A DNA stretch of 64,000 nucleotides from positions 163,215 through 227,214 of the forward strand of contig NZ_LUAW01000011.1 of NCBI RefSeq assembly GCF_001605895.1. Reading direction: 5' to 3'. Source of the DNA: Acinetobacter pragensis (GTDB taxonomy: Bacteria; Pseudomonadota; Gammaproteobacteria; Pseudomonadales; Moraxellaceae). Position numbers and translations under genes: made by a program. Positions 7,008-16,121 of this stretch are shown here, piece after piece; the first letter of the stretch is position 1; every line of letters starts with the position of its first letter. Below the pieces are notes generated by a model. That model did no database searches and was not told the DNA's origin. It was given only the letters and a program-made list of their open reading frames with translations.

Positions 7008-9182
7008 ATGTCAAATTCTTCAAGTGGTTTGCAATATGACGAGCTTGGTTTTCTGATTGGCTTAAAACAGACTGGCCGCGATGTGGCCAAGATTGATAAA
7101 AACGTAGAGCAGATAATCAGCCTGTTGGAGCAGGCATTGAATGCCAAGGCAATTCAATATCAGCATGCATCGCAGCCTAAGCTGAGCGCATTGGCGCAGG
7201 CCTTACAGGATGCACAACGGCAGCCCATTAGTGTCGAAAGCTTGATGAAGGAGCAACGGCAGGCCACTACTGCGATGAATCAAGTGCTTGAGAAGGTTGA
7301 AGACATTGTGGCTCAAGCGGCTAAGCCTGCAGACCGTAAAACCAAGCTTAAATTACCCGCTTTTCAAAAAGAACCTATCGTCATTGATTCGCAAGAGAGT
7401 ATTGCGCGCGAGTTGGGAACAGACCGCCAGCGTGATTCAAATGGCCGCTTTATTGGATCTGGCCAGCAAAGTGGAACAGCCTTAGGTAAAATTACGCAAA
7501 CGATAGGTACAGCAATAGCCAATGGCTTAAACAGCTCTCCTCAGGGCGTAGACCCTACTATTGACGCCATTAATGAGGTTGCCTCTGTATTATCGCCAGT
7601 GAAGCGCGCAGCAGGCTTTATGCTGCGCCCGCTAACCGGGCTGATGAAGAGCCGCAAACGCAGTGAGCCATTGCCTAAGGAAGAGAGTGAACATAATAAG
7701 AAGCAGATTAAGATGCTGCAGCGGATTGCAGACAATCTATCATCTAAAGGTGGCCTGCTGGGCGGCATTGGTAAACTTTTGGGTACAGGTGGCAGCCTTT
7801 TAGGTGGATTGCTGGGTAAAGGCGGTAAAGGTTTAGGAAAAATTCTTAAATTCGGTAAAGGCATACCGGTTTTAGGCGCTTTACTCACAGCACTGTCATT
7901 CAGCGACTGGAAGAGCCAAAGTACTAAAGAAAAGGGCGGCACAGTAGGCAGCCTTGCAGGCGGAACAATTGGAGCTGTAGCAGGAAGTTTTCTGGGGCCC
8001 GCTGGAACCCTTATAGGCGGAATGGCTGGCGCTTGGATCGGCGAAAAGCTTGGCAGTACTGTTGCGCCGTATTTTAAGGAATGGACTGACAGTTTAAAGT
8101 CAGCTGATTTACCTAGCTTGCTTAAAAGCGGCTGGGACAGTTTTATTGATTTGGCGAAAAAGGCTTTTGACTTAACACCGGTCGGGCAGAGCGCCAATTT
8201 AATCAAAGGCGGGTACGATTGGATAAAACAGAAACTCTTTGGCAACAGTGGCGGTACATCGCTGTTATTTCGTAAACAATACGGCGGTCAGGGATTGGAT
8301 GCGCCTGCGCAGTATGGCGGGGCGTCTTTAAATTCGTTTTCAGCGAGTGAATATGCACCAATATTAGATGAGATTGCACGAGGAGAATCAACCAAAGGGG
8401 CATTCGGTACATCTGGATATGATGCCGTATACAGCGGTGCGCCGATTAGGCCGCCGAAACCCATTTCACAAATGACTTTTGGTGAGGTTAAGGCTTATCA
8501 AAAGCAATTGATTAAAGCTGGCTCAAAATCGACAGGAGCAGGGCGATATCAGAATATTTGGAATAATGGTGCGTTTGCAAAAATGGCCTCACAAGCTGGA
8601 TTTAAAGACAGTGATATCTACAACGCGGAAAATCAAGATAAGTTGGCAATTCATTATGCTGGCGGGAAGAAACAATTAGATGAGTGGATTAGAACTGGAA
8701 ATGCGGCAGCTTTAGCAAACAAAACGTCCCAACAATGGGCAGGAGTCAAAAATGCACGTGGAGTTGGGAACTATGATGGTGATGGTTTAAATAAAGCCCG
8801 CCATGGTGGCATTGATGCAATGCGGAAGGCCAGTGAAGAGATTTTAAATAATAGGAAACAAACTGCGGGTTCAAAATCTCCAGTGAACAATCAGGCTGCA
8901 TCAATCGTAAATAGTGCGAAAAATAATACGAATTCAATGCTTGCTTTAAAAACCTCTGAAACGCCTACGATTGCGCGGACAACATCCTTAGCTACATCAT
9001 TTAGTGCACCTAAAATCAATACACATGTTGAGCCAGCCAAAGAATACCTATCTTCTCCAAGCCCTCAGCAAGTCGTTGTTGTAAATCAAAATAGTGGGAA
9101 CATTAACCAAAATGTGAGCGATCGCTTATTAGCCCACGCTATTACTGGCGGACTTGGGATGGGGGATGTGTGGAATGGTTAA
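7008..9182 (+). CDS. Tape-measure-like tail protein with lysozyme-type domain
   Basis: Codes for 724 residues. Residues 1-240 are helical and charged. Residues about 245-400 are a long Gly/Leu/Ala-rich hydrophobic stretch (GGLLGGIGKLLG; IPVLGALLTAL; SLAGGTIGAVAGSFLGPAG), as in tape measures or injected channel proteins. Residues about 445-620 form a lysozyme or transglycosylase-like domain: E in ARGES, then GAGRYQNIW, the phage muramidase pattern. The protein therefore probably sets tail length, inserts in the membrane and opens peptidoglycan during infection. It lacks the FDSA motif found in the head proteins. It is a single-gene late unit. Confidence 0.65.
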   Translation: MSNSSSGLQYDELGFLIGLKQTGRDVAKIDKNVEQIISLLEQALNAKAIQYQHASQPKLSALAQALQDAQRQPISVESLMKEQRQATTAMNQVLEKVEDIVAQAAKPADRKTKLKLPAFQKEPIVIDSQESIARELGTDRQRDSNGRFIGSGQQSGTALGKITQTIGTAIANGLNSSPQGVDPTIDAINEVASVLSPVKRAAGFMLRPLTGLMKSRKRSEPLPKEESEHNKKQIKMLQRIADNLSSKGGLLGGIGKLLGTGGSLLGGLLGKGGKGLGKILKFGKGIPVLGALLTALSFSDWKSQSTKEKGGTVGSLAGGTIGAVAGSFLGPAGTLIGGMAGAWIGEKLGSTVAPYFKEWTDSLKSADLPSLLKSGWDSFIDLAKKAFDLTPVGQSANLIKGGYDWIKQKLFGNSGGTSLLFRKQYGGQGLDAPAQYGGASLNSFSASEYAPILDEIARGESTKGAFGTSGYDAVYSGAPIRPPKPISQMTFGEVKAYQKQLIKAGSKSTGAGRYQNIWNNGAFAKMASQAGFKDSDIYNAENQDKLAIHYAGGKKQLDEWIRTGNAAALANKTSQQWAGVKNARGVGNYDGDGLNKARHGGIDAMRKASEEILNNRKQTAGSKSPVNNQAASIVNSAKNNTNSMLALKTSETPTIARTTSLATSFSAPKINTHVEPAKEYLSSPSPQQVVVVNQNSGNINQNVSDRLLAHAITGGLGMGDVWNG

Positions 9183-9236
9183 TATTTTTTAATGCTTACG
9201 AGTGATTGTTCACCCGCCAATGGGTAATGGATGAGA

Positions 9237-9277
9237 TTGGAACAGTCTGAAAGATTACTAAAATAATCATTCAAAAT
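9237..9277 (+). promoter_or_regulatory. Late promoter P1 (box TTGGAAC)
   Basis: TTGGAAC 9237-9243, CAAAAT 9272-9277, 69 bases from box to ATG 9306. A hairpin GCCCTATT / AATAGAGC (one mismatch) with seven T lies at 9279-9306 over the predicted start site. Confidence 0.75.
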
Positions 9278-9305
9278 TGCCCTATTCATCAATAGAGCTT
9301 TTTTT

Positions 9306-9812
9306 ATGGGCAATCTCAACCTTACAGCCATTACAGATCAAACGCCGTATATTCAAAAGATTAAAGGCGCTTTAGAAAAGGCGACAGGGCAATCGATTCC
9401 GTTGACCGAAATTAAGAAGGTACAGCGCAAAGGTGGCGTCAGTGTTGCTCCAATTATATTTTTATTTGCCGGCGGCCAAGAACTCACTCTATTTGCCCGC
9501 GCAAGTGCTGATGTGTTTAAAGCTTCGCTCAATGGCAAAGAAATTGTTCTGTCCGGTGACTTCAGTGATGACTATAAACAGACATTTGATAACGCCGTAT
9601 CCGGTATTGCTCAGTTGATCCGCACCGCACAGCCGAAGATTGAGCAGCAGAATAAAAAAGAAAAAGTGAATATTCCACGGCGCAAGTCCAATAGCGTTCC
9701 TAAACAGCTGTCCGAAAAACTGGAGCAGGAAAAGCAACTGGATCAAGATGTCGCAGATATGACAGCACATCGTGATCAGCTACTGCAGCAGTTAAAGCAG
9801 GCTACCCCATAG
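9306..9812 (+). CDS. Possible DarA-N-like internal virion protein
   Basis: Codes for 168 residues. The first 110 residues are an alpha/beta domain (TEIKKVQRKGGVSVAPIIF, LTLFARASADVF, SLNGKEIVLSGDF) reminiscent of the N-terminal domain of phage P1 DarA, an internal head protein that travels with the DNA and protects against restriction. The remaining 55 residues are a charged coiled-coil tail. The resemblance is weak and unverified. It has its own late promoter and no partner genes before the lipase cargo. Confidence 0.35.
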   Translation: MGNLNLTAITDQTPYIQKIKGALEKATGQSIPLTEIKKVQRKGGVSVAPIIFLFAGGQELTLFARASADVFKASLNGKEIVLSGDFSDDYKQTFDNAVSGIAQLIRTAQPKIEQQNKKEKVNIPRRKSNSVPKQLSEKLEQEKQLDQDVADMTAHRDQLLQQLKQATP

Positions 9813-10231
9813 AAAATAAGTGTCGAACTTTCGGGGTTGCTGTTCAATGAAGGGTTTTTCGAGGCGGTTTTTCTTGCCGAATGGCTAAGAGGCTTGTTTA
9901 GGGGGGGCTAATCAAAGTTGTGAAACATTGATCAAAGAACAGGCGTGGAACATGAAGAATCCATAAAAAAACCCATTCTGGAGGGAATGGGTCGAAAATA
10001 GAAATCTACAGCTTTGATTTCAAAGGGATATTATATATCATTTCGTATAACGCGTATTATGTTAATTTTAGGAAAATTTTATAATCTTTGTGAAAGTAAC
10101 ATAATAAAAGAAGCCTTAAATCATCACTATAAAACTTAGGCTCATACCGAATTTTTAATACTTTGTTTAGAAAACAAGATAAAGCTGATACATTAAAAAT
10201 GACATTATAAAAAAGAAAGATGGTGCCAGTG
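9813..10231. other. Intergenic region with an orphan - strand terminator
   Basis: No supported gene. A hairpin ACCCATTC / GAATGGGT at 9971-9992 has its T tract only on the - strand, yet no - strand gene ends there. This may be a scar of cargo replacement. Confidence 0.5.
9966..9992 (-). terminator. Orphan terminator on the - strand
   Basis: On the - strand the hairpin is followed by seven T. No matching upstream gene remains. Confidence 0.6.
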
Positions 10232-11434
10232 ATGAAAATTAAACATCCCATTCTAAAATTAGTCGTAAGCTGCCTTTGCTTAAATTCAACATATGCAATA
10301 GCCTCTCCTATCTTTCTCAATAATGGTAAAGTCCAAACGTCTAATATCTCTAGCAAAACGCCAGGAACAATCTTATCCATAAAAGAAGAGAATATCGATC
10401 TATTTACGAATGCTTCACAGCGGTTCTTAATCACTTACCGTAGTCGCGGAGTACGGTCTGAACCAATTGTGACTTCAGGATATCTCTTACTGCCTAAAGG
10501 TAAAGTTCCCCAAGGGGGTTGGCCTGTTCTTGCTTGGGCTCATGGTACAACTGGTGTAGCAGATACTTGTGCACCTTCTGGAGATTATGCCGGTGGACCA
10601 GTCCATGTCTATCAACAAATTGCCGCTAAAGCACTAAATGCCTGGCTTGCTCGTGGATATGCAGTCGTCGCTCCTGATTATCAGGGTTTAGGTACCCCAG
10701 GTGGACATCCATATATGAATGCACAAAGCCAGTTGCACACTGTCGTTGATGCTGTCCGGGCAACCCACCTTTTAAAGCCTTATAAATTTAGTAAAAACTG
10801 GTATGTAATGGGGCATAGTCAAGGAGGCGCAGCATCTTTGAAGGTTGCAGCGGATGGCCAGAAAGATGCACCTGAACTCAATTTAAGAGGTGCCATTGCA
10901 CTCGCACCAGGTGGCTATCAATACCAAGGAATCGCTGAATACGTAGCAACCCATTCTCAAATTGAAACAAGTGTTGCCGCATTTTTTCCAATCGTGCTTC
11001 TGGGAGCAGAAGCAGCAGATCCTAGCATAGCTCCAGCAAATTTAGTTAGCTCAGACATGGGGGAAATTCTAAATTATGCACGTAATCGCTGTTTGTCAGA
11101 ATTACAATCTGATCTAAAGACAGCACCTAAAACAGTTTTTAAACCGAATGTAAATTTGACACCTTTGACAAATTATTTAAAAAAACAGTCTATTGATAAT
11201 ATGACACCTACTGTGCCGACTCTAATTGTACAAGGTGATAAAGATCAGCTTGTAGATTACAGTGGTACTTATGCTTACTATCAGCAAATATGTAAGACGC
11301 AAAAACCTATTTCCTTTCACCCAGTCAAAAATGGAGATCATCGTGACTCTTTAAGACAAAGTGAATTCCTGATTGGAAGCTTTATCAATTCAGTTGAACA
11401 AGGGAAAACTGTAAATACCTGCAATTCAAAATGA
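10232..11434 (+). CDS. Secreted alpha/beta-hydrolase, LIP-type lipase
   Basis: Codes for 400 residues from ATG 10232; an ATG at 10220 would add four residues before the signal peptide. The N-terminus (MKIKHPILKLVVSCLCLNS then AIAS) is a Sec signal. The nucleophile elbow GHSQGG puts Ser at about 196; QGDKDQLVDY supplies the acid and GDHRDS the His. LAWAHGTTG is the oxyanion region. This order is that of the secretory lipase (LIP) family, which acts on acylglycerols outside the cell. It is not a phage structural gene: it is cargo between two late units, followed by an oxidoreductase gene. Confidence 0.8.
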   Translation: MKIKHPILKLVVSCLCLNSTYAIASPIFLNNGKVQTSNISSKTPGTILSIKEENIDLFTNASQRFLITYRSRGVRSEPIVTSGYLLLPKGKVPQGGWPVLAWAHGTTGVADTCAPSGDYAGGPVHVYQQIAAKALNAWLARGYAVVAPDYQGLGTPGGHPYMNAQSQLHTVVDAVRATHLLKPYKFSKNWYVMGHSQGGAASLKVAADGQKDAPELNLRGAIALAPGGYQYQGIAEYVATHSQIETSVAAFFPIVLLGAEAADPSIAPANLVSSDMGEILNYARNRCLSELQSDLKTAPKTVFKPNVNLTPLTNYLKKQSIDNMTPTVPTLIVQGDKDQLVDYSGTYAYYQQICKTQKPISFHPVKNGDHRDSLRQSEFLIGSFINSVEQGKTVNTCNSK

Positions 11435-11527
11435 TACGGTAGATTTAGGATTTTGAACTCAAAATAAAGCTATGCAGTAGAAGAGTTAAATATTTCTAGT
11501 TTTATATACAAATGGAAATAAATCAAA

Positions 11528-12304
11528 ATGATGCCACAAAGTTTATTATCACTGACGAATAAAATAGCACTTGTAACAGGCGGTGCAGCAGGTATTGGGA
11601 AAGCCAGCGCTCTTATTCTTGCACAAGCAGGCTCGGACGTTATGATTGCCGATTTAAATTTAGAAGTAGCTAAACATACAGCTGAAGAAATAAAGAAACT
11701 AACTGGACGCAACATAGAATATGTTGCATGCAATATTCTGCAAGATGATCAATTGGTCAATGCAGTGAATAAAACAATCGAAATTTTTGGTCACATTCAC
11801 ATCTTAGTTAACAATGCTGGAGGAGGTGGCGGTGGCCGTGAATCTCCTGATCAAATTACCATAGATACTATAGAACGTGATTTTCAGCTTAATGTGTTTG
11901 CTGCTTGGCGATTGTGTCAACTCGTCGCACCGCATATGAATAAAGCGGGTTACGGCTCAATAATAAATATCAGCTCTATGAGTTCAATTAACAAAAGCCC
12001 TGCTATGAGCGGATATGCATCATCAAAAGCAGCGTTAAATCATATGGTCGCTAATTTGGCACATGATTTTGGTCCGAATATACGTATTAATGCTGTAGGA
12101 CCTGGAGCGATTCGTACCGCAGCACTAGAAAAAGTCCTGAAGCCTGAGATTGAAAAAAAGATGCTCTCCCATACACCATTGCAACGATTAGGTGAACCCG
12201 AAGATATCGCGAGAGCTGTATTATTCTTTGCCTCACCTATTTCATCATGGATTTCTGGACAAACCTTATTTGTAAATGGTGGTGGTGTACAAACACTTGA
12301 TTAA
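11528..12304 (+). CDS. Short-chain dehydrogenase/reductase
   Basis: Codes for 258 residues, classical SDR length. TGGAAGIG binds the cofactor, NNAG follows at mid-length, and the catalytic Ser with Y-A-S-S-K is intact (GYASSKAALN). IADLN at the end of beta strand 2 has an Asp, which favours NAD(H) over NADP(H). The C-terminus SGQTLFVNGG is typical. It follows the lipase by 93 bases in the same direction, suggesting co-transcription. Substrate unknown; a hydroxy fatty acid or alcohol is possible from context. Confidence 0.85.
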   Translation: MMPQSLLSLTNKIALVTGGAAGIGKASALILAQAGSDVMIADLNLEVAKHTAEEIKKLTGRNIEYVACNILQDDQLVNAVNKTIEIFGHIHILVNNAGGGGGGRESPDQITIDTIERDFQLNVFAAWRLCQLVAPHMNKAGYGSIINISSMSSINKSPAMSGYASSKAALNHMVANLAHDFGPNIRINAVGPGAIRTAALEKVLKPEIEKKMLSHTPLQRLGEPEDIARAVLFFASPISSWISGQTLFVNGGGVQTLD

Positions 12305-12555
12305 AGAGTGCTGTCTAAAACCTAAAACTCTTATAACTTTAATATGAGGTGCAATCTGTATTTGGATGCATAGCAACAGGCCTAAAGTTGCTACACAGGT
12401 CTCAACTACCCACTATTTAACAAAATGGCGATTATACGCAGCCTAGGTGTGGTAATCCTCCAATAGAAAAGTAAGCTTTTGATACTCACTTAGAGACGTT
12501 CTTAGCTATTTGATATTACTGCTAGCCAGTATTTTATAAATTTTATTTAGTTCTA
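12305..12555. other. Intergenic region, nothing recognised
   Basis: About 250 bases between the cargo dehydrogenase and the terminator before late promoter P2. No frame with a start signal and no repeat was seen. Confidence 0.4.
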
Positions 12556-12580
12556 AAAGACTGCATAGGCGGTCTTTTTT
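12556..12580 (+). terminator. Intrinsic terminator before P2
   Basis: AAAGACTG / CGGTCTTT hairpin with T tract, one base upstream of late box P2. Confidence 0.75.
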
Positions 12581-12581
12581 A

Positions 12582-12623
12582 TTGGAACAAGTACGCTGGC
12601 TGCAGTCATAAAAATCTTACCCT
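12582..12623 (+). promoter_or_regulatory. Late promoter P2 (box TTGGAAC)
   Basis: TTGGAAC 12582-12588 and TACCCT 12618-12623, 69 bases from box to ATG 12651. Drives the baseplate unit. Confidence 0.75.
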
Positions 12624-12650
12624 AAGCATAAATAGCTTTAGGAACGGGTA

Positions 12651-13004
12651 ATGCTGAATTTTGGTTTGAATGTACTGCTGGTCTTGCTCTTTTCAATGCA
12701 TGTCTATTTCGCATTTAAGGGCTTTCGTGGCAGTAAAATACACCTCATGAATCTTCTGCGTCAGGGCGTCGTTGATAACGTTTTCAGACATTCACGGAAG
12801 ATTCTGTATCTGCTTTTGATCCCTGCGGTTTTGATCACCGGCATTGCCACATGGTCTTTCTATAATGTGCTGACTTTCTGCGGCGCGTCAGATCTTATTC
12901 TTTATATTATTCTGGGCACATTCACCTGTTATTCCATGACAGTGATAGCAGCATTCCTGTTCTGCAAAGTCCTGCAATTAGCAGCGCATAAGGCGGGGCT
13001 ATGA
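12651..13004 (+). CDS. Small membrane protein of the baseplate unit
   Basis: Codes for 117 residues with three hydrophobic segments (about 4-22, 50-72 and 82-106) and a basic loop between the first two. No family recognised. The size and topology would allow a holin or a protein that protects lysogens, but a separate holin lies beside the endolysin. The stop overlaps the next start by four bases (ATGA at 13001), so it is coupled to baseplate genes. Confidence 0.55.
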   Translation: MLNFGLNVLLVLLFSMHVYFAFKGFRGSKIHLMNLLRQGVVDNVFRHSRKILYLLLIPAVLITGIATWSFYNVLTFCGASDLILYIILGTFTCYSMTVIAAFLFCKVLQLAAHKAGL

Positions 13005-13336
13005 TTGATCGTAATAAGATACTGGCCATGCTTGATCATTGGTTCAATTCTGAAATCAATGGTTACTTTGGCTCACCTTATGGGCCAGACCTGAACAGCC
13101 TGCTGATGGGGCCCCTAGATTCGCCCGTGGCGAATGAATTTATCAACAAGATGAAGCAGGACATTCCTATTCTTCAGCAGCTCAGTGCGGATGAGCTTGC
13201 GCTCTACAGCCAAAATAAAGGATTTGAAACCAAAGTCATTTATCTTAAAGTCGGTGATGTAGCGATTAACTTAAATCAGATCCGCGACAGCCAGCTGACA
13301 ATGCAGGGGGAAACATACGATGCTGACGCAAGCTGA
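13001..13336 (+). CDS. Baseplate-associated protein, 111 residues
   Basis: Codes for 111 residues, overlapping genes on both sides (4 bases upstream, 17 bases with the baseplate J-like gene). The sequence is soluble and mostly helical, with SPYGPDLNSLLMGPLDSP in the middle. Tight coupling directly before the J-like gene suggests a baseplate wedge or assembly role; I do not recognise the family. Confidence 0.55.
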   Translation: MIDRNKILAMLDHWFNSEINGYFGSPYGPDLNSLLMGPLDSPVANEFINKMKQDIPILQQLSADELALYSQNKGFETKVIYLKVGDVAINLNQIRDSQLTMQGETYDADAS

Positions 13337-14759
13337 TTTTGAGGCGCGTATTGTTGCCGCGCTGGATGATTATGAAATTCAGGAACAATATAACGCGCAA
13401 GATCCATTGGTGATCCAGCAGATCCGCTCTATTGCTGCATTTCTGGCGTTGTTCAGTCAGGAAATTGATATTGCAGAGCTTGAGCCGTTTATTAAAACCC
13501 GCGACCGGTCAATTATTGCGGATGCGGCCAATAAAGGGATTCTGCCAATAGGAATGCCTGCGCAGCATATTCTGGAAGTGATCAACCGTGCAGGTAACAG
13601 CATCAGCTTAAGCCAAGGGCGCTTGATTGAAGATAACAGCGGCAGGCCATGGCGCCTGCTGCAATCTGTGACTGTATCGACAGGTGAAACTGGGGAAGTA
13701 CTGGCCGAGCAGAGTGAGTACAGAGAAGTCCAATACTCTGTACAAAACAGTGAAAGTTTCCATCGTACGCAAATAAAATTGCAAGATGATTTGTCATTGG
13801 CCGGTCTTACAGTACGTGATGATCAAAACGATAATTATCTGCTTAAGAAACGCTGGATGAATGTTGCGCCTTTGGAATATGCATTCAATATAACCACGGA
13901 CAGTCTGCGCCGTATCTTTATAGAATTTGGTGATGATGATCGCGCGGGATGTACGGCAAAAGCCAATCAAGTATTTACATTTGGCATTCTGGAAACATAC
14001 GGCGATGTTGATATTTCACGCCTGAAAGATGCCTCACTGGCCGATGTATTCAATGCAGATGAACAGCGCGTGTCTGTACGTTTTAAGCAGGGCGGTGCAG
14101 TGCGCCAGGGTGCCGATCCGCTGAATGTTTCCGAGCTGCGGGTACTGTCCAGCTATCCTTCGCTTTATGATGAAAACGCCGTGTTTCTGGGAAACTTTGA
14201 TTATTCAGTGCGGGCTAAATTTATGCCGCGCGCTTATTACTTGGCAGTATGGAATGAAAATGAGCATGACCGCTACTATGGCGCGACTTATCAAGATATC
14301 AATCATTTGCATATTGCCGTCACTGCTAAAAACAGCGCTGAACAGGCAACTCTAGAACAGGAAATTATTCAGTACATCGGCCAGCTGGATAGCCTGTATA
14401 AAGACCGGGTCCGTGTGCATGCCGTTTTAGAAAAGCCATACGCCTTGTCGTTAAATGGCCGTCTGGCAGCCGTGCATGATTTGGATGGGGTGAAGGTTCA
14501 GATTAAAGGCCTGCTGGTAGACCGCTATGGCCAAACGAAATTAAGCGCAAGCCGATGGCTGGTGAATGGCTTCAATACGCAGGAAATATCCACCCAGCTG
14601 CGGAAGAACATTACCGCCTTTCAGGACAATATCAGCGACTTTTCACTGAGCGTGCCTGCAGTCTTAAATAAACCGCATGAATGGGTGTACATCTCCAATG
14701 AAAGCATCACGCTAAAATTAGAACGAACTGCAGAGATGGGGGCAGCATGGGTACTGTAA
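13320..14759 (+). CDS. Baseplate J-like wedge protein
   Basis: Codes for 479 residues. The segment IEFGDDDRAGCTAKANQVF followed by a strand-rich region matches the baseplate J family (P2 gpJ, Mu gp47, the T4 gp6 core), where a G-D/N-G-x-x-G loop follows the first beta domain. The start lies within the end of the 13001 gene and the stop overlaps the next gene (ATG 14747). In contractile phages this protein forms the wedge ring that links sheath to fibres. Length suits the family. Confidence 0.75.
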   Translation: MLTQADFEARIVAALDDYEIQEQYNAQDPLVIQQIRSIAAFLALFSQEIDIAELEPFIKTRDRSIIADAANKGILPIGMPAQHILEVINRAGNSISLSQGRLIEDNSGRPWRLLQSVTVSTGETGEVLAEQSEYREVQYSVQNSESFHRTQIKLQDDLSLAGLTVRDDQNDNYLLKKRWMNVAPLEYAFNITTDSLRRIFIEFGDDDRAGCTAKANQVFTFGILETYGDVDISRLKDASLADVFNADEQRVSVRFKQGGAVRQGADPLNVSELRVLSSYPSLYDENAVFLGNFDYSVRAKFMPRAYYLAVWNENEHDRYYGATYQDINHLHIAVTAKNSAEQATLEQEIIQYIGQLDSLYKDRVRVHAVLEKPYALSLNGRLAAVHDLDGVKVQIKGLLVDRYGQTKLSASRWLVNGFNTQEISTQLRKNITAFQDNISDFSLSVPAVLNKPHEWVYISNESITLKLERTAEMGAAWVL

Positions 14760-15376
14760 GCTTTACTCGCCCGATTGATCAGCAAGTCAATAATCATCAG
14801 GGCTTAGAAACGGCCTTGGCCAAGGCATTTAAGCAAGTCTTTGCAGATGTCTTTGAACAGCAGGTGAAGGACATGCTGGACTATGGCTGTCCGCACTTAG
14901 GCAGCCGAACAGTCATTGAACGCTTTTCTAAGCAGGATGGCCTTGTCGTGCTGCGCCGCCCATATACATCCGATACGTTGATGCGGGTCATATATGCAAA
15001 CTGGTCAAGTCTGGCCAGTGAGCGCGGTTTAGGCTTCTTGGAATTTGTATTGCGCATGATCTGGACAGATCAGTGGCAGATTAAGCGAATGTGGCATCCG
15101 ATAAAAACCTATTTGAATTACCCAGCACATATTACGGTTGATGAAAAGCCAGAGCATTTCCTTACAAGCCGGCTGCGTATTTCAATTGAGGATACAGTTG
15201 ATACTTCTGAAATTATTGAGCTGTCACCCATATTGCGCCGGCTTGTTCCCGCCAATGTTGTGGTAAAGGTACATTCAAAGGCTTTGGATGTTGAGTTGGG
15301 GGATAGCTCAATAGGTGTCGGGGTATATGGTCGGGTTTATCAGGTGATTGATTTCAGCGATTTGGAACTGACGTAA
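14747..15376 (+). CDS. Baseplate tail protein, gpI/gp48-like
   Basis: Codes for 209 residues, starting within the J-like gene (13-base overlap). Sequence is mixed alpha/beta with SPILRRLVPANVVVKVHSKA, a pattern like the RRL-P-A/V segments of P2 gpI or Mu gp48, which follow gpJ in baseplate operons. The neighbour relation is the main evidence. It probably completes the wedge and holds the fibre. Confidence 0.55.
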   Translation: MGTVSFTRPIDQQVNNHQGLETALAKAFKQVFADVFEQQVKDMLDYGCPHLGSRTVIERFSKQDGLVVLRRPYTSDTLMRVIYANWSSLASERGLGFLEFVLRMIWTDQWQIKRMWHPIKTYLNYPAHITVDEKPEHFLTSRLRISIEDTVDTSEIIELSPILRRLVPANVVVKVHSKALDVELGDSSIGVGVYGRVYQVIDFSDLELT

Positions 15377-15403
15377 ATATCCCAATCAGTTAAGTGTTTT
15401 TAT
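15362..15403 (+). promoter_or_regulatory. Possible weak internal late promoter
   Basis: TTGGAAC at 15362-15368 and TTTTAT at 15398-15403 keep the box-to--10 spacing, but the start codon (15448) is 86 bases away, further than in the other copies. It lies at the end of the gpI-like gene and would serve the Acb2-like gene separately. Confidence 0.35.
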
Positions 15404-15447
15404 GGAGTCACTTTAAATTGATCGTGCATATTTTTTCAGGAGTGCCC

Positions 15448-15906
15448 ATGGCTGAAAATACAGATAAAAACTTACTGGCTATTACCGCAGATGCTGGAAG
15501 TGACCAAAATCTGATTGTTGAAGAATTTTTAGGTCACGCTAAAGCTGATTTAGATCCAGCTGTCATTGAGCAGGTACAGAACGGTGAACAGGTTGACGGC
15601 GTAACGGCGTATGCCCGCGGCAATTATTATAAAATTTCAGCAAATCCTGATTCCCCAGACTACATTGAGCCCTTTGATATTCATCTCCATTTCCAAGACG
15701 GTCCAACGGCTTTAGAAGGGGTAAACGGCGCAACAAATGAGGCGCTTTTAAAAGTGCTGATTCATCGAACTCAGATTTTAGACAGCCAATTCCCTTCAGA
15801 ACATAACAAGCAGGCGATTGCAGCTATGGAAACAGCTCTGGCTGCATTTGATGCACGGACAACTGAACGGCTGACACGTGGTGTTGAAGGTCAGAAGGCG
15901 GAGTAA
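15448..15906 (+). CDS. Acb2/Tad1-hairpin-domain protein, probable anti-CBASS sponge
   Basis: Codes for 152 residues from ATG 15448, with CAGGAG 8-13 bases upstream. Residues 84-150 match what I know of the Acb2 family: QDGP, GVNGATNEALLKVLIHR, then helices ending in RTTERLTRGVEGQ, where the R-T-x-x-R-x-x-R-G-V-E-G end is characteristic. Acb2 proteins bind cyclic di- and trinucleotides made by CBASS and so stop the effector. The first 80 residues are an extra, acidic domain. It is embedded in the baseplate transcription unit, so it would be made late; phages with Acb2 often keep it near late genes. Confidence 0.65.
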   Translation: MAENTDKNLLAITADAGSDQNLIVEEFLGHAKADLDPAVIEQVQNGEQVDGVTAYARGNYYKISANPDSPDYIEPFDIHLHFQDGPTALEGVNGATNEALLKVLIHRTQILDSQFPSEHNKQAIAAMETALAAFDARTTERLTRGVEGQKAE

Positions 15907-15911
15907 TCATT

Positions 15912-16109
15912 ATGAAATCTAAATTAATGAGTGTTGCCTTATTGGGTGCATTAGCATGCGGTTTAAGTGTTCCTGCGGCAGCCATTCACAGCGGATCAAA
16001 CACAGATAAATCACCGTATGCCTTCACCACGAAACGCAAAGCAAATGCAAAAGCCAATAAGGTCAGCCAGAAGAAAAAGCGCCTAAATGCGCGGCGTTTA
16101 GGCCGTTAA
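15912..16109 (+). CDS. Small exported basic protein
   Basis: Codes for 65 residues. MKSKLMSVALLGALACGLSV and the following small residues form a signal peptide with cleavage near AAA-IHS. The mature part is strongly basic (KRKANAKANK, QKKKRLNARRLGR). It may act on the envelope or bind DNA or LPS. No homologous family recognised. It lies 5 bases after the Acb2-like gene, clearly co-transcribed. Confidence 0.6.
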   Translation: MKSKLMSVALLGALACGLSVPAAAIHSGSNTDKSPYAFTTKRKANAKANKVSQKKKRLNARRLGR

Positions 16110-16121
16110 GGAGAATTGTCA

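Noticed and set aside
7541..8245. Long - strand frame within the tape-measure gene
   Set aside because: Pro/Leu-rich antisense shadow of the Gly-rich stretch; no start signal.
10057..10434. A - strand open frame of 125 codons near the orphan terminator
   Set aside because: It overlaps the lipase signal peptide and start in antisense, and its composition is not protein-like.
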